A DNA stretch of 64,000 nt from Flavobacterium hydrophilum (GCF_003202405.1 NZ_QJHL01000003.1:124001-188000), one strand, 5' to 3'; shown: positions 16,262-25,773, counted from the stretch's first letter. The notes: a model not told the origin generated them from the letters alone. Translations and numbers: made by a program.

Positions 16262-16716
16262 TGAGCACATTAGGACAAAAAACATTAGCTGTTGCCATTA
16301 CTCAATTGGGTGTTGAAGAAATACCAAAAAACAGTAACGCTGGTCCAGCTGTAGAAAAATATTTAAAGTCGGTAGGACTTGGTAAAGGTTATGCATGGTG
16401 TATGGCATTTGTGTACTGGTGTACCAAAGAAGCTTCTTTACAATTGGCCATCGCAAACCCACTTACAAAAACTGCAGGAGTTTTGGCAATGCTAAACTTC
16501 GAAAAAGATTTAGTGGTTAAGGAACCACAACCGGGCGACATTTTCATTATGGACTTTGGCAAAGGTCAAGGACATACCGGAATAGTTGAAAAGGTTGACA
16601 AAAACATTATACACACCATCGAAGGAAACACCAACGATGATGGTAGCCGGGAAGGTTACAAAGTATGTAGAAGAATCCGAAGCAAAAGCACAATTAAAGC
16701 ATATTTAAGATTATGA
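16261..16716 (+). CDS. CHAP-domain endolysin
   Basis: 151 residues with a CHAP amidase/peptidase pattern: catalytic Cys in YAWCMAFV (about 47), PQPGDIF, His in GHTGIVEKV (about 102), and the polar EGNTNDDGS (about 119). It would cut peptidoglycan crosslinks or stem peptides at lysis. No signal peptide is seen, so it needs a holin. It is coupled to both neighbours by one- and four-base overlaps. Confidence 0.88.
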   Translation: MSTLGQKTLAVAITQLGVEEIPKNSNAGPAVEKYLKSVGLGKGYAWCMAFVYWCTKEASLQLAIANPLTKTAGVLAMLNFEKDLVVKEPQPGDIFIMDFGKGQGHTGIVEKVDKNIIHTIEGNTNDDGSREGYKVCRRIRSKSTIKAYLRL

Positions 16717-17237
16717 AAAACCTAAAATTAAAATTCTGTCTGTCCATTTTTTGTTTTGTTGTTTTGGCAACAACACTAGTAGCTTGCAAAAGCTCTAGTG
16801 TTGTACCGCCAACAACTACAGAGACAACTACGACAACCACCACAAAAGAAGTGGTACGTGATACAGTTTTCGAAGTCTTGCAAGATAGCAGCTATTATAA
16901 GGCGTATCTGGAATGCATCAACGGGAAGGTAGCCATTAAACAGGATGTTAAACCAATATTAACACCTGGTAAAAATTTAGAACCTCCAAAAGTCAATTTA
17001 AAGGATAATGTACTTACGGTTGACTGTAAAGCTGAGGCAATTAAGTTGTTTGCACAATGGAAAGATGTTTACACTAAAGAGCATAAGCAAATAACCCAGA
17101 AGATACCTTATCCGGTTGAAAAGGAATTAACATGGTGGCAAAAAACACAAATGATACTAGGTGATATATTCCTCGTAATTATTGGACTGCTTATAATAGT
17201 CGTCGTTTTGAGGTTAACCAGTGTAATTAAAATCTAA
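16713..17237 (+). CDS. lipoprotein with C-terminal membrane helix, u-spanin-like
   Basis: 174 residues. N-terminal lipoprotein signal with lipobox LVAC (Cys about 25), a Thr-rich stretch, a soluble periplasmic domain, and a transmembrane helix at about 147-168. A single protein tied to the outer membrane by lipid and the inner membrane by a C-terminal helix is the layout of unimolecular spanins. It overlaps the endolysin gene by 4 bases. The spanin role is inferred from layout and position. Confidence 0.7.
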   Translation: MKNLKLKFCLSIFCFVVLATTLVACKSSSVVPPTTTETTTTTTTKEVVRDTVFEVLQDSSYYKAYLECINGKVAIKQDVKPILTPGKNLEPPKVNLKDNVLTVDCKAEAIKLFAQWKDVYTKEHKQITQKIPYPVEKELTWWQKTQMILGDIFLVIIGLLIIVVVLRLTSVIKI

Positions 17238-17253
17238 TTAAATACTATTTAAA

Positions 17254-17850
17254 ATGTCAAACGAAAAAGCGGTCGATTATTTCGACAGACACCCATCAAG
17301 TAATGAATGTCACATTACATCAGATAATAGAGTGTTTCATACCAAAGGAACTGCTGACGGTCATGCAGGCGGGTTAAAAGACAATGAAGTCATTTCTCAC
17401 TATAGAAGTGATTTTGAATTGATGAATAAAAAAGTAATTGATCCTGTTATTGAAACTGGTGAAACGACAGAAGATAAAGAAGCAAGATTCAAAAAAAGAG
17501 TTGATACATTAATCTTACTAGGTTTCGCAAGAATTGACGACAATTTTATTAGAACATCAGATAATACCACTATTTCTATTTCGACAACTGATGTTTTAGA
17601 ATCAAATGACGAAGAGTTTAATGTTTCAATAATTAAAAACCCAATAAATATTGTAGTTGAAAATGCTGATGCTCCTAAAGCAGATCATTTGGAGTTATTA
17701 AAAAACTTTGATCCTAAAACAGCAATTTATCCTGAAGTACTATCGCTTTTTAATTCATTAGGGCTTACAGCTCCAACCAAAAAGCAACCTGATTTATTAG
17801 CTGCAATCGAAGCTTATAAAGTTGCTGTTAACTTAGAAGATAAGCAATAA
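17254..17850 (+). CDS. hypothetical phage structural-region protein
   Basis: 198 residues. The N-terminus has a compact Cys/His region (SNECHITSDNRVFH, ADGHAGGL) and the C-terminus is helical. The last base of its stop is the first of the sheath ATG. It lies where Mu has small neck or tail genes before the sheath. Function not recognised. Confidence 0.6.
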   Translation: MSNEKAVDYFDRHPSSNECHITSDNRVFHTKGTADGHAGGLKDNEVISHYRSDFELMNKKVIDPVIETGETTEDKEARFKKRVDTLILLGFARIDDNFIRTSDNTTISISTTDVLESNDEEFNVSIIKNPINIVVENADAPKADHLELLKNFDPKTAIYPEVLSLFNSLGLTAPTKKQPDLLAAIEAYKVAVNLEDKQ

Positions 17851-19010
17851 TGGCACAAGAAACCGGAACGCCAAAGGTTACTACAGTAGTAGCCTCTGGC
17901 AACCTCAAACGCCAGTTGCAAATCTTAGACAGCGTTGGAGCTCTTATGGGAACGGCCGAAACAAAAATCGGCGTTATTGAAACTGTTTACAATTATGATG
18001 ATGCAGTTTCAAAGGGATATACAGTAGCAGCCGAACCATTTTTAAACAAGGCTATTGAGGTTTTTTATCAAGAATTAGGAGGTAATAAAGCTTTAACTAT
18101 TCTTGGAGTTGAGGACACAATGACACTTACGCAAATGGTTACTTCAACCAATGCAAACGGTCTTAAAAAACTGCTTAATTCGGCACAAGGTGAAATCACC
18201 ATTGTTGGGTTGATTCGCAAACCAAGCGAAGTGTATGAAATGCCAGAAGATCACTTTTTGGATAAAGATGTCGAAGATGCTTTGTTAGCCTCTAAAACTT
18301 TAGGACAATATCAGCAATCCATTAACAAGCCAGTACGAATGCTTATTGAGGGTCGAATAGCTGATTTAGAAGCCGATTTATTCAAACCTAATACAGTCGG
18401 AAATGGTTTTGCAGGTGTTGTACTTGGAAGTGATTTAAACGATGGTTCTGGAGCAAGTGGTGTTGCATTGGCTTTGGCAAGAGCGGTTAAATATCAATGT
18501 CATGTTAAAATTGGTAACGGGCAAAATGGTCCTTTGACAATTTCAGAAGTTTTTATAGGTGACAAATCTATCCAAGATTACTACCCGGAAGAATTAGATG
18601 ATTTTGCTAAAGCAGGATATATCATTATGCATCGACGTGACGGATCAGCGGGATATTATTTTGCAAGAGATAATATGGCTACTAATGACGATTTCAGCAT
18701 CTTAGTGCATGGCAGTATAATCGACAAAGCTCAAAGAGTTGGCGTAGCAGCTGCGACTCCTCTTTTAGAAACTTCTGTTCGTGTTAATGCTGACGGAACT
18801 ATCAATGCTACTGATGCGAAAGATTTAGAAGAAACAATCGCACAGCAATTAAGATCACAATTAGCCGGACAGGTCAGTAATATTGATGTTAATGTCCCAA
18901 CGGATGTTGATATTATCAACACGAGCACAGGAGCAATTGAAATTGCTGTCTTACCTCTGGGGTATTTAACCTGGATTAAAGTAACAATAGGTTTAACCGC
19001 TAATTTATAG
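17850..19010 (+). CDS. tail sheath protein (DUF2586-like, Mu gpL-like)
   Basis: 386 residues. It sits directly before the tube gene as Mu gpL before gpM. The layout, with conserved IGVIETVYNYDDAV, the RMLIEGR region and C-terminal VPTDVDIINT-STGAIEI beta strands, fits the DUF2586 sheath family. It would polymerise around the tube and contract on injection. It shows that the phage has a contractile tail. Confidence 0.82.
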   Translation: MAQETGTPKVTTVVASGNLKRQLQILDSVGALMGTAETKIGVIETVYNYDDAVSKGYTVAAEPFLNKAIEVFYQELGGNKALTILGVEDTMTLTQMVTSTNANGLKKLLNSAQGEITIVGLIRKPSEVYEMPEDHFLDKDVEDALLASKTLGQYQQSINKPVRMLIEGRIADLEADLFKPNTVGNGFAGVVLGSDLNDGSGASGVALALARAVKYQCHVKIGNGQNGPLTISEVFIGDKSIQDYYPEELDDFAKAGYIIMHRRDGSAGYYFARDNMATNDDFSILVHGSIIDKAQRVGVAAATPLLETSVRVNADGTINATDAKDLEETIAQQLRSQLAGQVSNIDVNVPTDVDIINTSTGAIEIAVLPLGYLTWIKVTIGLTANL

Positions 19011-19012
19011 CC

Positions 19013-19447
19013 ATGAATGTAAATATAAGTTCATCAGAGTGTGCATGGTCAAACTTTGAGATTAAAATACTAACCCGAACAATCAAAGGTTTACGCGGTT
19101 TTAGCTTCAAAAAGGAAGTTGAAAAAGAGCATTTATACGGGGCGGGTGATGAGGCCATCGATATTCAGTCCGGGAACAAAAAAAGCTCTGGGAGTATTAA
19201 GGTACTAGGCTTTGAAGCTGACGCCATGAATAAAGCCGCTAGGCTTGCAGGTTTTGAAGATATTACAGAAGTGCCTCACGAGCTAATTGTAATTACCTGT
19301 TCGTATAAAAAAAGATTAATCGATCCTATTTCTGTTTACATCGCTTCTGGCGTTGCTTTTACAGAATCAGGAGTTGACATGGAGCAAAACGCCAAACACA
19401 GAGAAATAACGTTGCCATACCTGGCAATGAATGTAAGATTACCATAA
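19013..19447 (+). CDS. tail tube protein (Mu gpM-like)
   Basis: 144 residues, beta-rich, with LYGAGDEAIDIQSGNKKSSG, the typical long loop of tube proteins, and a C-terminal MNVRLP. It starts 2 bases after the sheath stop and precedes the chaperone. The tube forms the inner channel of the tail. Confidence 0.8.
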   Translation: MNVNISSSECAWSNFEIKILTRTIKGLRGFSFKKEVEKEHLYGAGDEAIDIQSGNKKSSGSIKVLGFEADAMNKAARLAGFEDITEVPHELIVITCSYKKRLIDPISVYIASGVAFTESGVDMEQNAKHREITLPYLAMNVRLP

Positions 19448-19464
19448 CAATAAAAAACAAACAA

Positions 19465-19866
19465 ATGAAAGAATCAGGTAAACCCAGTAATTTAAAAACC
19501 GTTTTTGCGAATCGTAAAGCAAAAGAAGTTGAAAAACTTAAAGAAAACGACACAACACCATTCGTTGAAAGATTTACTCAAAAAAAGTTAGATGAATGGA
19601 AAGAGCTTTCAGGAGGTCGTAAACTGATCTATCTAAAACATGAAAACGATTTGGCAGTCTTAAGACCTCCAACGGCTGACGATTTAGGGGACTACATGGA
19701 AGCAATCGGAACCAATGGACTAAGTAAAGCGGTTGCAATGGTCACAGAACAACTTTGGTTGGATGGTGATATAATTCTCATCGAAGACGAAGAAAAATTC
19801 ATTTCTGTTTTCTTACAGATAAACAACATCTTGGAAGGGAAGAAAGCCGAGTTTTTTCGCGCTTAG
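19465..19866 (+). CDS. tail assembly chaperone, unshifted form (gpG-like)
   Basis: 133 residues, helical, basic N-terminus. It stands between tube and tape measure as tail chaperones do. The end contains G TTT TTT CGC GCT TAG with a six-T run at 19852-19857, a likely slip site that extends the protein into the frame at 19856-20038. The chaperone binds the tape measure protein before tube assembly. Confidence 0.78.
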   Translation: MKESGKPSNLKTVFANRKAKEVEKLKENDTTPFVERFTQKKLDEWKELSGGRKLIYLKHENDLAVLRPPTADDLGDYMEAIGTNGLSKAVAMVTEQLWLDGDIILIEDEEKFISVFLQINNILEGKKAEFFRA

Positions 19867-20038
19867 CAATAAAGGCATAAAGGATTGCCAAAATAAGAAA
19901 GCCGGTTTAGATTACCTGATTGTATTTGGGTGTATGAAATTCGGTGCAAATGCCTTGAAAGATTGGGGCGACGAAACATTTTTCTATCGCACCGGTATTG
20001 CGCTTGAATTATCAAAAAAGGAAGAACTTAGGTTATGA
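19856..20038 (+). CDS. frameshift extension of the tail assembly chaperone (GT-like part)
   Basis: 60 codons plus TGA in the frame -2/+1 relative to the chaperone. It has no early ATG and contains LDYLIVFGCMKFG and WGDETFFYRTGIALE, an acidic/aromatic segment like Mu-type T extensions. Its stop overlaps the tape measure ATG (20035). Phe decoding of TTT then TTC suits a -2 slip on the T run. Confidence 0.68.
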   Translation, partial: FALSNKGIKDCQNKKAGLDYLIVFGCMKFGANALKDWGDETFFYRTGIALELSKKEELRL

Positions 20039-21747
20039 ATAATACTATTGATTTTGTTTTAAGAATGCGGGACATGGCAAGCTCGAACATAACGCGAGTT
20101 GGTTCGACTTCCCAGTCCGTATTTAATAGAATGAGTCAGTCGGCTAATCAAATGATGGGTCGTAACAGGGTTTTAGGGATGAGCTTCACGGAGCTTCAGA
20201 ATAGAATCAGACAAGTCGAAGACACAATTAGCAGGAGTACTATTCCCAGTCAAATTGCAATGGCCAGACGTGAGCTTTCATCTTTACAAAGGCAAGCAGC
20301 AAACCACGCGGGAAATATAGGCGGTTCGTCTTCTGGTGGTGGTTCTAAAAGTTTAGGTATCGGAGGTGTTGCAATAGGTTCCATGATTGGCGGTTTAGCA
20401 TCTGGCGGGGTTTCTATGTTAGTTAATGCAGCGACAGCCGGTGTAGGCGCAATGATTGAAAAAAGCTTCGAAAAAGAACAGGCAATTACTGGTTTAACCA
20501 CTTTTTTAGGTAAACAAGGCGCGCAAGATGCTTATAAAAACATTAGAGCGGATGCAAACGCAACGCCTTTTGATACAGCTTCACTTTTGGAGGTTAACCG
20601 TTCTTTGATTTCCGCGGGATTGGGTGCTAAGGCTGCCAGAACCGACACCATGAATTTAGCTAATGCCGTTTCGGCTGTTGGTGGCGGTAATGATATATTA
20701 TCAAGAATGGCCGCCAACATGCAGCAAATTAAAACGGTCGGAAAAGCTACCGCAATGGATATTCGACAGTTTGGAATAGCCGGTATTAATATTTACGCCA
20801 TGTTGGCACGCTCAACAGGCAAAAGTATTGAACAGGTCAAGGAAATGGAAGTCACCTATGAAGACCTTGCAAAATCCCTTGCTATGGCAAACTCTAAAGG
20901 CGGTATTTATGAAGGTGCTTTGGCAGCACAAGGACAAACAAAATCCGGAAAGTGGAATACTGTTAAGGACAACTTTATGACTGCTGCATCAGACTTAGGC
21001 GATGCCTTTTCACCGGTTATCAATAAGTTCTTAGACATGGGAATTAAGTTTGCTAACGGCATTGGTCCTATGATCGAACGTGCACAACCTTATATCGATG
21101 GATTTGCTAACGGAATTGGTAAAGCGGTTGATTACGTTACCGAACTGGTCAAAGGCACCGGCAAATGGAGTGAGTGGGTTGCTATAGCAAAAAACAACTT
21201 TACGTCATTATGGCCAGTTATTCAAAATATAGCTGTCAAATTATGGGAATTTGTTAGCCGAATCGTCGAGTTTGTCCGTAAAAGTGAGATTCTGAAAGAT
21301 GTGTTTCGTTTTATTGGATGGTATATGAAAAGTGTAGCAGATGCAATTAGTCTTGTTTTAGATGGCATTCTTTGGGTTTGGGATAATCTTGTTGAGCCAA
21401 TTTTAAATAAGATTGAAGCTTTTTACAAGTGGATAAAAGGAAATAACAGTACGATTAATGTAAAAGGTACAAAAACCTTAATTACTCCCAAACCAAAAGA
21501 CGAAAGCCCGGACGATTCGCCATTAGGTGCCGGTGCTGCATTAATGACTTCAAACGGTTCAGCCGGAAAGTCAGCCGGTGAAACTGTTTCCGGAGCGGGT
21601 CCAAAAGTGGTAAATATTCAGGTAGGTAAGTTTTTTGAAAACCTGCAATTTACCACAATGAACGCCAACGAATCGGTTGACGAAATGGAAAGGGTTGTAA
21701 TGGAATGCTTAGCAAGAATAGTATATAACGGTTCAAAAATGGTTTAA
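20035..21747 (+). CDS. tail tape measure protein
   Basis: 570 residues. Helical N-terminus with repeated Ser/Gln (about 1-95), a Gly-rich membrane-like segment (about 105-145), a tape-measure core with GINIYAMLARSTGKS near 250 and a Gly-rich C-terminal region. Length sets tail length; the protein is short, so the tail is short to medium for a contractile phage. The start overlaps the chaperone extension by 4 bases. Confidence 0.88.
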   Translation: MNNTIDFVLRMRDMASSNITRVGSTSQSVFNRMSQSANQMMGRNRVLGMSFTELQNRIRQVEDTISRSTIPSQIAMARRELSSLQRQAANHAGNIGGSSSGGGSKSLGIGGVAIGSMIGGLASGGVSMLVNAATAGVGAMIEKSFEKEQAITGLTTFLGKQGAQDAYKNIRADANATPFDTASLLEVNRSLISAGLGAKAARTDTMNLANAVSAVGGGNDILSRMAANMQQIKTVGKATAMDIRQFGIAGINIYAMLARSTGKSIEQVKEMEVTYEDLAKSLAMANSKGGIYEGALAAQGQTKSGKWNTVKDNFMTAASDLGDAFSPVINKFLDMGIKFANGIGPMIERAQPYIDGFANGIGKAVDYVTELVKGTGKWSEWVAIAKNNFTSLWPVIQNIAVKLWEFVSRIVEFVRKSEILKDVFRFIGWYMKSVADAISLVLDGILWVWDNLVEPILNKIEAFYKWIKGNNSTINVKGTKTLITPKPKDESPDDSPLGAGAALMTSNGSAGKSAGETVSGAGPKVVNIQVGKFFENLQFTTMNANESVDEMERVVMECLARIVYNGSKMV

Positions 21748-21748
21748 T

Positions 21749-22381
21749 ATGTTTAGTACAAATACAGTAGTTGATTTAGTAAAATTATACAAAACCTATT
21801 TTGCAAATAATCCTTATTTCATTACCGATAAGGATTCGATGCAACCGACTACAGAAGAAATTGGATATTCAATAACTTCTGAAAATACGAGACCTAAAGG
21901 CAGTATTGATTATTCAAGCAAAAACATTCCCTTTAATAAAATTGGAGCTTACGGGCAGTCAATTTGGTTTCCTGTGAAATTAAGAGCTGTTGAAGGAAGT
22001 CTGTTTACCGAAATTGAAATTGAAGCCTGTACGGTGGGTGTAAATTTAATGAAAGATATCATCAGAACCCCGGTTAGTGAACGTAAAGGAAAAGTAAAGG
22101 AATGCTTTGCAATAGACGATTATAGATTTACAATCAAAGGGTTTTTAATTGGTAAAAATCAATTAGTACCAGAAGACCAGATTAACAAATTAAAGAAAAT
22201 ATTCGAGAGCCCCGGCGAAATTGAATTAAAAGGCGGTTATCCTGAAATTTTTCTTGAAGATAGCTGTCGAGTTGCTATAAGCAGTTTGGATTTTCCAGAA
22301 GTACAAGGAAAGGCGGTTTGGATACGTCCCTTTTCAATGATTCTTGAAACGGATTATATAGAGGATTTAATTATAACATAG
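21749..22381 (+). CDS. baseplate/tail protein, possible DUF6046-like
   Basis: 210 residues, beta-rich. It follows the tape measure as Mu gpN (hub-proximal protein) does. The pattern resembles DUF6046 proteins of Bacteroidota phages, an uncertain recollection. The next ATG follows directly after its stop. Confidence 0.6.
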   Translation: MFSTNTVVDLVKLYKTYFANNPYFITDKDSMQPTTEEIGYSITSENTRPKGSIDYSSKNIPFNKIGAYGQSIWFPVKLRAVEGSLFTEIEIEACTVGVNLMKDIIRTPVSERKGKVKECFAIDDYRFTIKGFLIGKNQLVPEDQINKLKKIFESPGEIELKGGYPEIFLEDSCRVAISSLDFPEVQGKAVWIRPFSMILETDYIEDLIIT

Positions 22382-23368
22382 ATGTTTTATTTAACCAGCA
22401 ATATTACAATTGGAGATTATCCAAATATTAAACCCTCTAAGGTTTCTTGGAAAACGGACATAAATAGTTTTACTGATACCTGTACAATTGAATTGCCCAG
22501 GATTAAATATTTGAAAAACGAAAAGACGATAACTGAAGACTTGCAAGAACCAAATAGCCGCACAGAGTATCTTTTTAAAGAAAACGACAAAATCAGCATA
22601 TTGCTTGGTTATGATGGTAATAATGTAAAGCGTTTTGAGGGCTTTATTAAGCGTGTAAATATGGGTATTCCTGTAAAAATTGAATGTGAGGGCTATAGTT
22701 ATTTATTATATGACATCATTTTCAATAAAACCTATTCGGATGTAACCGTAAAGCAGTTGTTAACTGATCTATGCTCAGGTACTGAAATAGTTTTATCTGA
22801 TGAAATGCCAAACATTCCTTTAAAAAATGTACGGTTTAAAAATGCAACCGGCATTCAGGTTTTGGAATGGCTTAAAAAAGAGGTGCATTTGGCTGTTTAC
22901 TTCAATTTTAATGAATTGTATGTAGGTACTCAATTTGGTAAGAAAGGTAAACGTGTAAAGCTTCGTTTAGGTTGGAATACCGTAAAAGACGATGATTTTA
23001 AAAAACGCCTTGTTGACAAAAATGTTAGAATAGTTATTCAGGAAAAAAGCGGACAAGGCGAAGTTAAACGAACCAAGTCCGATGCAGATAAATACGACAA
23101 CGAAAAGACCGTAAAAGTAAAAGCAGGATTACCTGCTGATCTGTTAAAACAAATTGCTAACAGGTTACAGACTAAAAGCAATTACAACGGCTACGAAGGT
23201 AACATCATGGCATTTTTAGAACCTGCAACAAACAAAGGAGACATCGCAGAAATAGACGGTTACAAATACCCTGATAAATCGGGAAGTTTTTTTGTTGAAA
23301 GCGTTACAGGTGAGTTTAGCAAATCAGGCGGCAGGCAAACATTAGAATTAGGTTTTATAACAACATAA
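22382..23368 (+). CDS. baseplate hub protein (Mu gpP / gpD-like)
   Basis: 328 residues, beta-rich with a central AT-GIQVLEWLKKE segment and a C-terminal ETL-like RQTLELGFI strand. Position between the gpN-like gene and the spike and the size fit the gp27/gpD hub family that forms the base of the tail tube. Confidence 0.7.
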   Translation: MFYLTSNITIGDYPNIKPSKVSWKTDINSFTDTCTIELPRIKYLKNEKTITEDLQEPNSRTEYLFKENDKISILLGYDGNNVKRFEGFIKRVNMGIPVKIECEGYSYLLYDIIFNKTYSDVTVKQLLTDLCSGTEIVLSDEMPNIPLKNVRFKNATGIQVLEWLKKEVHLAVYFNFNELYVGTQFGKKGKRVKLRLGWNTVKDDDFKKRLVDKNVRIVIQEKSGQGEVKRTKSDADKYDNEKTVKVKAGLPADLLKQIANRLQTKSNYNGYEGNIMAFLEPATNKGDIAEIDGYKYPDKSGSFFVESVTGEFSKSGGRQTLELGFITT

Positions 23369-23373
23369 AGAAA

Positions 23374-23892
23374 ATGCCAACACCGGAACAAATAAGATTA
23401 GCATTTCAGCAGATGGCAAAAAACGACGGTCCTGCTGTTAGTAATATAGCGAAAGTTAAATCTGTTGACGAAAATAAAGCCTTATGTGTTCTTATTGACG
23501 AAGACGATCAGGAGATTTTGGATGTTAGGCTTCGTCCGGTTCTCTCAGAAAAAAAAAGTTTTATCCTGGTACCGAAAGTAGGTAGTTATGTTTTGGCCGT
23601 TCGTGTTGAAGATGATGACGACTGGATGATTATTGCAGCCGATGAAGTGACGAAAGTGGGGTACTACATTGAAAATACTATTATCGAAGTTGATGCATCA
23701 GGATTCTTATTTCAAAAGGAAAACGAAACATTAAAAAAAATAATGGTTGATTTTTTAGCCGCAATTAAATCCATGAGCTTTCAGGTTAATACAACGGGTA
23801 CTGCATCGGCTCAGTCAGGCACAACGAATGTGCTAATAAATGAAGCTCAATTTACTGCTATTGAAACAAGGATTAATCAGTTTTTAAAATAG
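23374..23892 (+). CDS. baseplate spike / OB-fold protein (Mu gp45-like)
   Basis: 172 residues. The N-terminal ~90 is an OB-like beta barrel (NIAKVKSVDENKALCVLI, PKVGSYVLAVRVEDDDDWMI) and the C-terminus is Thr/Ser-rich with helical tail. It fits the membrane-piercing spike assembly at the tail tip. Confidence 0.7.
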   Translation: MPTPEQIRLAFQQMAKNDGPAVSNIAKVKSVDENKALCVLIDEDDQEILDVRLRPVLSEKKSFILVPKVGSYVLAVRVEDDDDWMIIAADEVTKVGYYIENTIIEVDASGFLFQKENETLKKIMVDFLAAIKSMSFQVNTTGTASAQSGTTNVLINEAQFTAIETRINQFLK

Positions 23893-23899
23893 GTTTAAA

Positions 23900-24184
23900 A
23901 TGACAGATTTTTTATTAGATGATGATTTTGATTTACTGGTTACTGATGGTGATTTAGTTGTCGGAGAAAGTACAGCCCAACATCAAAAAATGTTGATTTT
24001 GATTGACAAAGGCGAATTAAAAGATGTGCCAATGAGAGGCATTGGAGCGCAAAGGTATTTGGAAGACGATAGCCCCGAAAATTTAGCCAGGGAAATGAGA
24101 TTAGAATTTTCATTTGATGGTATGAAAGTAAATAAAATTCAAATAGCATCAGATTTAACAATTGAAATCGATGCAAATTATTAA
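23900..24184 (+). CDS. gpW/gp25-like baseplate protein (Mu gp46-like)
   Basis: 94 residues, acidic. The LLVTDGDLVVG stretch, a helical HQKMLILIDKGELK part and the RMRLEF-like EMRLEFSFDG end resemble gp25/gpW wedge proteins. It precedes the LysM-like and gp47-like genes. Confidence 0.68.
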   Translation: MTDFLLDDDFDLLVTDGDLVVGESTAQHQKMLILIDKGELKDVPMRGIGAQRYLEDDSPENLAREMRLEFSFDGMKVNKIQIASDLTIEIDANY

Positions 24185-24187
24185 ACA

Positions 24188-24490
24188 ATGACAGTTACTG
24201 TATTAGTCTTGCAATCTTGGTTTGATTTAGCCATACAACACACAGGAAGTGTTATGAATGCTTATGCTCTTGCACTTGCTAACGGTGAAAGGTCGGTTAC
24301 TGATGATCCCGTTTCCGGTGAACAAATACTAATTCCAGAGGGTATGACAATTTTAAAAAAAGAAACGGACTATTTAAAAAGCAAAACTGCAATACCAGCT
24401 ACAGGTATAACTCAGACACAATTGGAAGATTTTAAACCACCTATTGGAATCGGAACAATGATAGTAGGATCAACATTTATAGTAGATTAA
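24188..24490 (+). CDS. small tail protein with LysM-like pattern
   Basis: 100 residues. DLAIQHTGSVMNAYALALAN followed by IPEGMTIL resembles the LysM-like tail protein X fold that binds in the tail-tip region. The rest is linker and a short C-terminal beta strand. It is inserted between the gp46-like and gp47-like genes. Confidence 0.55.
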   Translation: MTVTVLVLQSWFDLAIQHTGSVMNAYALALANGERSVTDDPVSGEQILIPEGMTILKKETDYLKSKTAIPATGITQTQLEDFKPPIGIGTMIVGSTFIVD

Positions 24491-24491
24491 A

Positions 24492-25319
24492 ATGGCACGA
24501 ACAATAACAGACATTCAAAACGGAATTTATGCTAAAATAGCTGCTGATCCTACGCTCCCAAATTCCATAAGTCAATCCGCAGCTTACAGACGTTATACGT
24601 TTATAATAAGTTACGCAATTTGGCTTTTAGAATCTCTTTTTGATACTCATACTCAGGAAGTGACTAATATAATAGAAACTAAATTCCCGCACCGTCTTTC
24701 ATGGTATAGAAATGCAGCTTTAGCATTTCAATACGGATTTGATTTAATCCGGGACACGGATAAATATGACAATACAGGTTTTACAGATGAAGAAATCGAA
24801 GCTTCTAAAGTCATTAAGTATTCAGCAGTAACAAAATCAGGCGGGCAATTGCGTATTAAGATAGCTACCGAAACAGCAGGAGTTTTGGCACCAATTACAC
24901 CAGAAGTTAAAAATGCATTTGATTTTTACATTGATGAGATTACCGATGCAGGCGTAAATTATTTAGTTATAAACCTTTTGCCGGATATTCTATTATTAAA
25001 CATGCAGATATATCGTGATCCATTGGTTTTGGATGCAAACGGCATGAGTATTTTAAACGCTAATTACCCCGTTCAGGATGCAATTAAAGAGTACATGAAA
25101 GAACTTCCTTTTAATGGTGAGTTGGTTCTGGCTCATTTAGTAGATAAGTTACAGCAGGTACCAGGTGTTAATATTCCACATATTGTAAATGCCGAATCAC
25201 AGGCAATTAACATTGATACAAATGAGTATGAAGATGCTCAGCCAATAAATGTAAGGACGGTGCCGGTGAGTGGTTATTTTACTATTCCAAATTTTGATAA
25301 TATTTCTTATGTGGTTTAA
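24492..25319 (+). CDS. baseplate J-like protein (Mu gp47-like)
   Basis: 275 residues. Long N-terminal helical region, then beta-rich GQLRIKIATETAGVLAPI and a C-terminal module (NIPHIVNAESQAINI). The layout matches baseplate wedge J proteins. The next gene begins inside its last 11 bases. Confidence 0.72.
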   Translation: MARTITDIQNGIYAKIAADPTLPNSISQSAAYRRYTFIISYAIWLLESLFDTHTQEVTNIIETKFPHRLSWYRNAALAFQYGFDLIRDTDKYDNTGFTDEEIEASKVIKYSAVTKSGGQLRIKIATETAGVLAPITPEVKNAFDFYIDEITDAGVNYLVINLLPDILLLNMQIYRDPLVLDANGMSILNANYPVQDAIKEYMKELPFNGELVLAHLVDKLQQVPGVNIPHIVNAESQAINIDTNEYEDAQPINVRTVPVSGYFTIPNFDNISYVV

Positions 25320-25773
25320 AGTAGATTTTGACAAACTAATCCTTTTGCTTTTGCCAACACCAATGCGAAAGACTAAGAATTTTGGATATCTCAAAGCTTT
25401 GATTTCACCAATACTAAACTTGCATATTCGTTGGTCAAATATGCGAAAAGACAATCTTAAAAAGCTTTCGTACAACAGTCAAAAATGTTACATGAGAGGT
25501 GTTTTAAATGACAGGTATGACCCAGAACAAAGGAGAATAACAATAGCCAACACCAACAAAAAACCAAAAGACTACATCTATACACAAGCGGAAAATTTAC
25601 CAGTGTATTTAGGTACTATGTGGTTAGAACCTGAATTTAATTATGAAGGATCAACGGTTGATTTCTTAGTCAATGTACCACAGGAAATAATGAATTTAAA
25701 AATAAATGAAATAGTCGCCACGATTGAATTTTATGTTTTAGCGGGCAAATCTTATCAAATAATAGCAATATGA
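25309..25773 (+). CDS. baseplate/tail protein (Mu gp48-like)
   Basis: 154 residues from the ATG at 25309; an open start at 25270 lies inside the J gene. LLLLPTPMRK and the basic YMRGVLNDRYDPEQRRI segment suit the gp48/I wedge family that links the baseplate to fibres. The following gene overlaps by 4 bases. Confidence 0.65.
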   Translation: MWFKVDFDKLILLLLPTPMRKTKNFGYLKALISPILNLHIRWSNMRKDNLKKLSYNSQKCYMRGVLNDRYDPEQRRITIANTNKKPKDYIYTQAENLPVYLGTMWLEPEFNYEGSTVDFLVNVPQEIMNLKINEIVATIEFYVLAGKSYQIIAI

